The translations under genes were made by a program, and so were the position numbers. Source: Gammaproteobacteria bacterium (GTDB taxonomy: Bacteria > Pseudomonadota > Gammaproteobacteria > HK1). From it: a stretch of 9,565 bases of DNA. A model generated the notes under the pieces. The model was not told the DNA's origin. It ran no database searches and worked only from the letters and a program-made list of their open reading frames with translations. The stretch covers positions 1-9,565 of the forward strand of contig JAGRHX010000564.1 in NCBI GenBank assembly GCA_020444775.1. Reading direction: 5' to 3'. This document shows, piece by piece, positions 7,360 to 9,565 of this stretch; the stretch's first letter is position 1; each line of letters opens with the position of its first letter.

Positions 7360-9565
7360 CAATCCATCTCCGCAATCGACACCTCGATGATCGGTTCGCT
7401 GCCCGGCACGACCGACAGCGGAATCCTGCTCGGAGGCGCCACCGGTCCGGTGGAAATACAGCTCAATCCGCTACCGACGCTGCCATGCGACGAGCAGAGC
7501 TGCACCCTGCGCATCAGCGACCAGCTCTGGTTCGTGGTCGACTACGACGCGGTGATCGGCACCGAGGATCGTATCGAGCTGCGTGGTGACGTGGTGCTGG
7601 CCACACCGCAACAGAGCCTTCTGCTCACGGACGCGGAGCTGGTGATCGAGCCGAACAGTATCGCGGCACCGCTGCCCTACAAGGTGTATGGCACGGCCCG
7701 TCCGCACCTCGAGGACATGCCGGTGCTCGAGTCCTCACCGCTGACCCAACTGCCGCTGGCCGCGATCGGCATGGTCGACCGGGCGACGCTGAGAGCACTG
7801 TTGGAGGCCGATGGCGACCGACTGCCACTCGCCGAAAACCCAAAGGATCCCGACTCCGATCCGAACGACCTCATCGAGCCCGTCTACGTCTTCTTCCACT
7901 TCCAGAGCGGGCTGTCGCTGGACGTGTCACTGCAGGATTGGCTGCTGCCGCAGCCCGCCAACGGCGAGAGCCCGTTGCAAGCCGATAGCGATCCGCTGCG
8001 ATTCTCGATTCCGGCCGACCAGAGCTTCACGCTGGTCGTCGATCCGACCGAGCCATATTTGCTGCTGGCCCAGGACAACGGCATCCGGCTACTGGCCGAG
8101 ACCGGGCAGCAGGACCTGCTCGACACCCTGCAGACCGAGATCATACCGACCGCGGCGCAGTCGGCGGCGGATGTCAGCATCAATGACGGCGAGTCCGTGA
8201 TACCCGACCTGGGGCGCCTGGCGGTGTCAGTGGACGGCGGCATTCCGTTCGAGCCCCGCAACACCTGGGGTCTGCCGGAGGACGCGGGCCGCTTCAAGGG
8301 CCATCTGCTGGTGGACTCCGAGATACCGCTGTTCGACATACTCGAGATCGAGGGTACCGTGGTCAGCCAGCTCGGTGAGCACGGTGGACGTCTGGGTGTG
8401 AACGGTGCGCTCAGCCTCGACTTCGAGCTGTTCGACGGTCTGGGCCTGGCGGTCGATTTGAACGACGCCTCCGCAGGTATCTTCAGCAACGAGCAGGATG
8501 TGGAGATCTACTTCAGCGGCATCCAGGCACCGGATCGCTCGTTCCTGCCCGACTTCGTGCCCCTGGTGCCCAAGGAGAGCACCCGGGTCGCCGGCTACAT
8601 CGGTCGCCAGCGTCTGTCCGAATCGATCATCAAGGCCGAGGGCAGCTACGGGCTGAACCTGGGCAACCTGCGCAGTCTGACCGGTGTCGCGCTTCAGGAC
8701 CTGACCATCGCCAGCGGCTACCTGGAGCTGAGCCGGTCGGGTGTGACGATCACCGGGCATTCCGATGCCAGTCTCTATCCGGGCATCCTTCCGGCCGCCA
8801 ATGCGACACTGGAGGCCAGCTTCCCCTTCGACAGCGCGCAGATGTCCTACGTGCAGATGTCCGGCACGCTGGAGATCGCCGGCATCGGCCTGAAGCAGGC
8901 CCAGATGCGGGCCGACAGGCTCGGCGCTCGGATCCACGGCCGATTCGAGACACCGATCTCGCGAATCATGATGAACGGTGCGATCGACGCCAATGGCCCA
9001 CGGCTGAGCGGCACCACCCAGGTCGCCTTCACGGGCGAGGAGCTGCAGGCGCCGCTGGTGGCGGCGCGCGCGGCGGTCGACACTGCACGCATTCCCTACG
9101 AGTCATTCGTCTCGGAGCTGGACTCCGCGCGCGAAGCCGCTATCGCCAGGCTCCAGTTGGAGCTGAACAAGGCGCAATCGGCGCTGGACGCGGCGCTCGG
9201 CGATGTGGCGTCACTACAAAGGGATATCAATCGTGAGCACCAGAACATCGCGCGGTGGGAGACGGAAATCGACGCCCACAACAGCTGGTACGCAGGCTTG
9301 AGCATCGGCAACAAGATGCTCCACGGGCCAAGCCACGCCGCCTATGTCAGCATCAGGGGGCTCTGGATCGGTGCCGCCTGGACCCGTATCGGCGCCCTGA
9401 TGACCAGCAAGGCCATCGCCGACGGTGCGCTGCGCGTGGCTCAATCGGTCTTCGACGAGGTGCAGGCCGCCTTGGACCCGAGCGCGGTGGATACGGACCC
9501 GTTGGTCGCCTTCTGGAAGGAACGGGTCGACGAGGCGGAACAGACGTTGAGAGACGCGCAGGCCT
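7252..9565 (+). CDS. Large secreted protein of unknown family, beta-rich with coiled coil (3' end outside window)
   Basis: 771 codons are open and the gene continues past the window. I do not recognise the family. Residues 1-36 look like a Sec signal peptide: basic n-region with RR at 17-18, hydrophobic VLSAAIGACLLVSSA, and AYA before Q37. The mature part has only two cysteines, C79 and C84 (CX4C). Residues about 40-600 look beta-rich, with alternating hydrophobic strands and Gly/Asn turns. An Asp-rich KDPDSDPND stretch at 198-206 resembles a calcium-type loop but is not a full EF-hand. Residues about 612-680 form a probable coiled coil (ELDSAREAAIARLQLELNKA onward), followed by a short aromatic helical segment (about 685-715) and another helix starting near 750. 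ATG 7252 is chosen because it gives a normal-length signal peptide; in-frame ATGs at 7201 and 7141 would add 17 or 37 residues. The likely destination is periplasm, cell surface or outside the cell. It is transcribed from the sigma-54 promoter, divergent from gspAB. Confidence 0.85.
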   Translation, partial: MSASATNARNPRPDSPRRVLSAAIGACLLVSSAAYAQSISAIDTSMIGSLPGTTDSGILLGGATGPVEIQLNPLPTLPCDEQSCTLRISDQLWFVVDYDAVIGTEDRIELRGDVVLATPQQSLLLTDAELVIEPNSIAAPLPYKVYGTARPHLEDMPVLESSPLTQLPLAAIGMVDRATLRALLEADGDRLPLAENPKDPDSDPNDLIEPVYVFFHFQSGLSLDVSLQDWLLPQPANGESPLQADSDPLRFSIPADQSFTLVVDPTEPYLLLAQDNGIRLLAETGQQDLLDTLQTEIIPTAAQSAADVSINDGESVIPDLGRLAVSVDGGIPFEPRNTWGLPEDAGRFKGHLLVDSEIPLFDILEIEGTVVSQLGEHGGRLGVNGALSLDFELFDGLGLAVDLNDASAGIFSNEQDVEIYFSGIQAPDRSFLPDFVPLVPKESTRVAGYIGRQRLSESIIKAEGSYGLNLGNLRSLTGVALQDLTIASGYLELSRSGVTITGHSDASLYPGILPAANATLEASFPFDSAQMSYVQMSGTLEIAGIGLKQAQMRADRLGARIHGRFETPISRIMMNGAIDANGPRLSGTTQVAFTGEELQAPLVAARAAVDTARIPYESFVSELDSAREAAIARLQLELNKAQSALDAALGDVASLQRDINREHQNIARWETEIDAHNSWYAGLSIGNKMLHGPSHAAYVSIRGLWIGAAWTRIGALMTSKAIADGALRVAQSVFDEVQAALDPSAVDTDPLVAFWKERVDEAEQTLRDAQA

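Noticed and set aside
8227..8937. 236-codon minus-strand frame inside the large secreted-protein gene
   Set aside because: Antisense shadow: no good start context and no recognisable motif, while the plus-strand frame is open for more than 770 codons.

Overview
The window is GC-rich, with dense coding, good Shine-Dalgarno sequences, a GspA/GspB pair and a promoter region carrying both a sigma-54 -24/-12 element and a consensus IHF site. That combination points to a high-GC proteobacterium, most likely a gammaproteobacterium; the genus cannot be told from the sequence. I see no tRNA, rRNA, CRISPR array, insertion sequence or phage gene.

Left part (1-3042): three separate luciferase-like (LLM class) flavin-dependent oxidoreductases lie next to each other but are not one operon. 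The first (minus strand, cut by the window start) is of the YhbW/MsnO8 'luciferase family group 1' type. The second (plus strand) is of the Rv2161c-like type. The third (minus strand) is a longer, more distant LLM protein. The first two are divergent, and the second and third are convergent over a strong GC hairpin. No flavin reductase or obvious pathway partner is visible, so their substrates are unknown.

Middle part (3181-6743, minus strand): a two-gene gspA-gspB operon with only 2 bases between the reading frames. GspA is an inner-membrane AAA+ ATPase with a periplasmic peptidoglycan-binding domain. GspB is a bitopic membrane protein with a T2SSB-type C-terminal domain. In other bacteria this pair helps carry or anchor the type II secretion secretin through the peptidoglycan. 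No gspC-N genes are visible here, and GspA is unusually long because of Ala/Gly/Pro-rich linkers and a C-terminal tail.

Right part (6744-9565): a roughly 500-base divergent regulatory region precedes a very large secreted protein gene that runs off the right edge. The region contains, in order toward that gene, two dyad-symmetric sites about 170-210 bases upstream of the predicted start of transcription, a perfect IHF consensus, and a near-consensus sigma-54 promoter. This is the textbook layout of an enhancer-dependent promoter. The gene encodes a protein with a Sec-type signal peptide, a long beta-rich mature region with only two cysteines (CX4C), and a coiled-coil/helical segment near the visible end. 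I do not recognise its family. With its activator-controlled promoter and gspAB next door, this protein is the most interesting and least explained part of the window; a link to secretion through the type II system is only a hypothesis.
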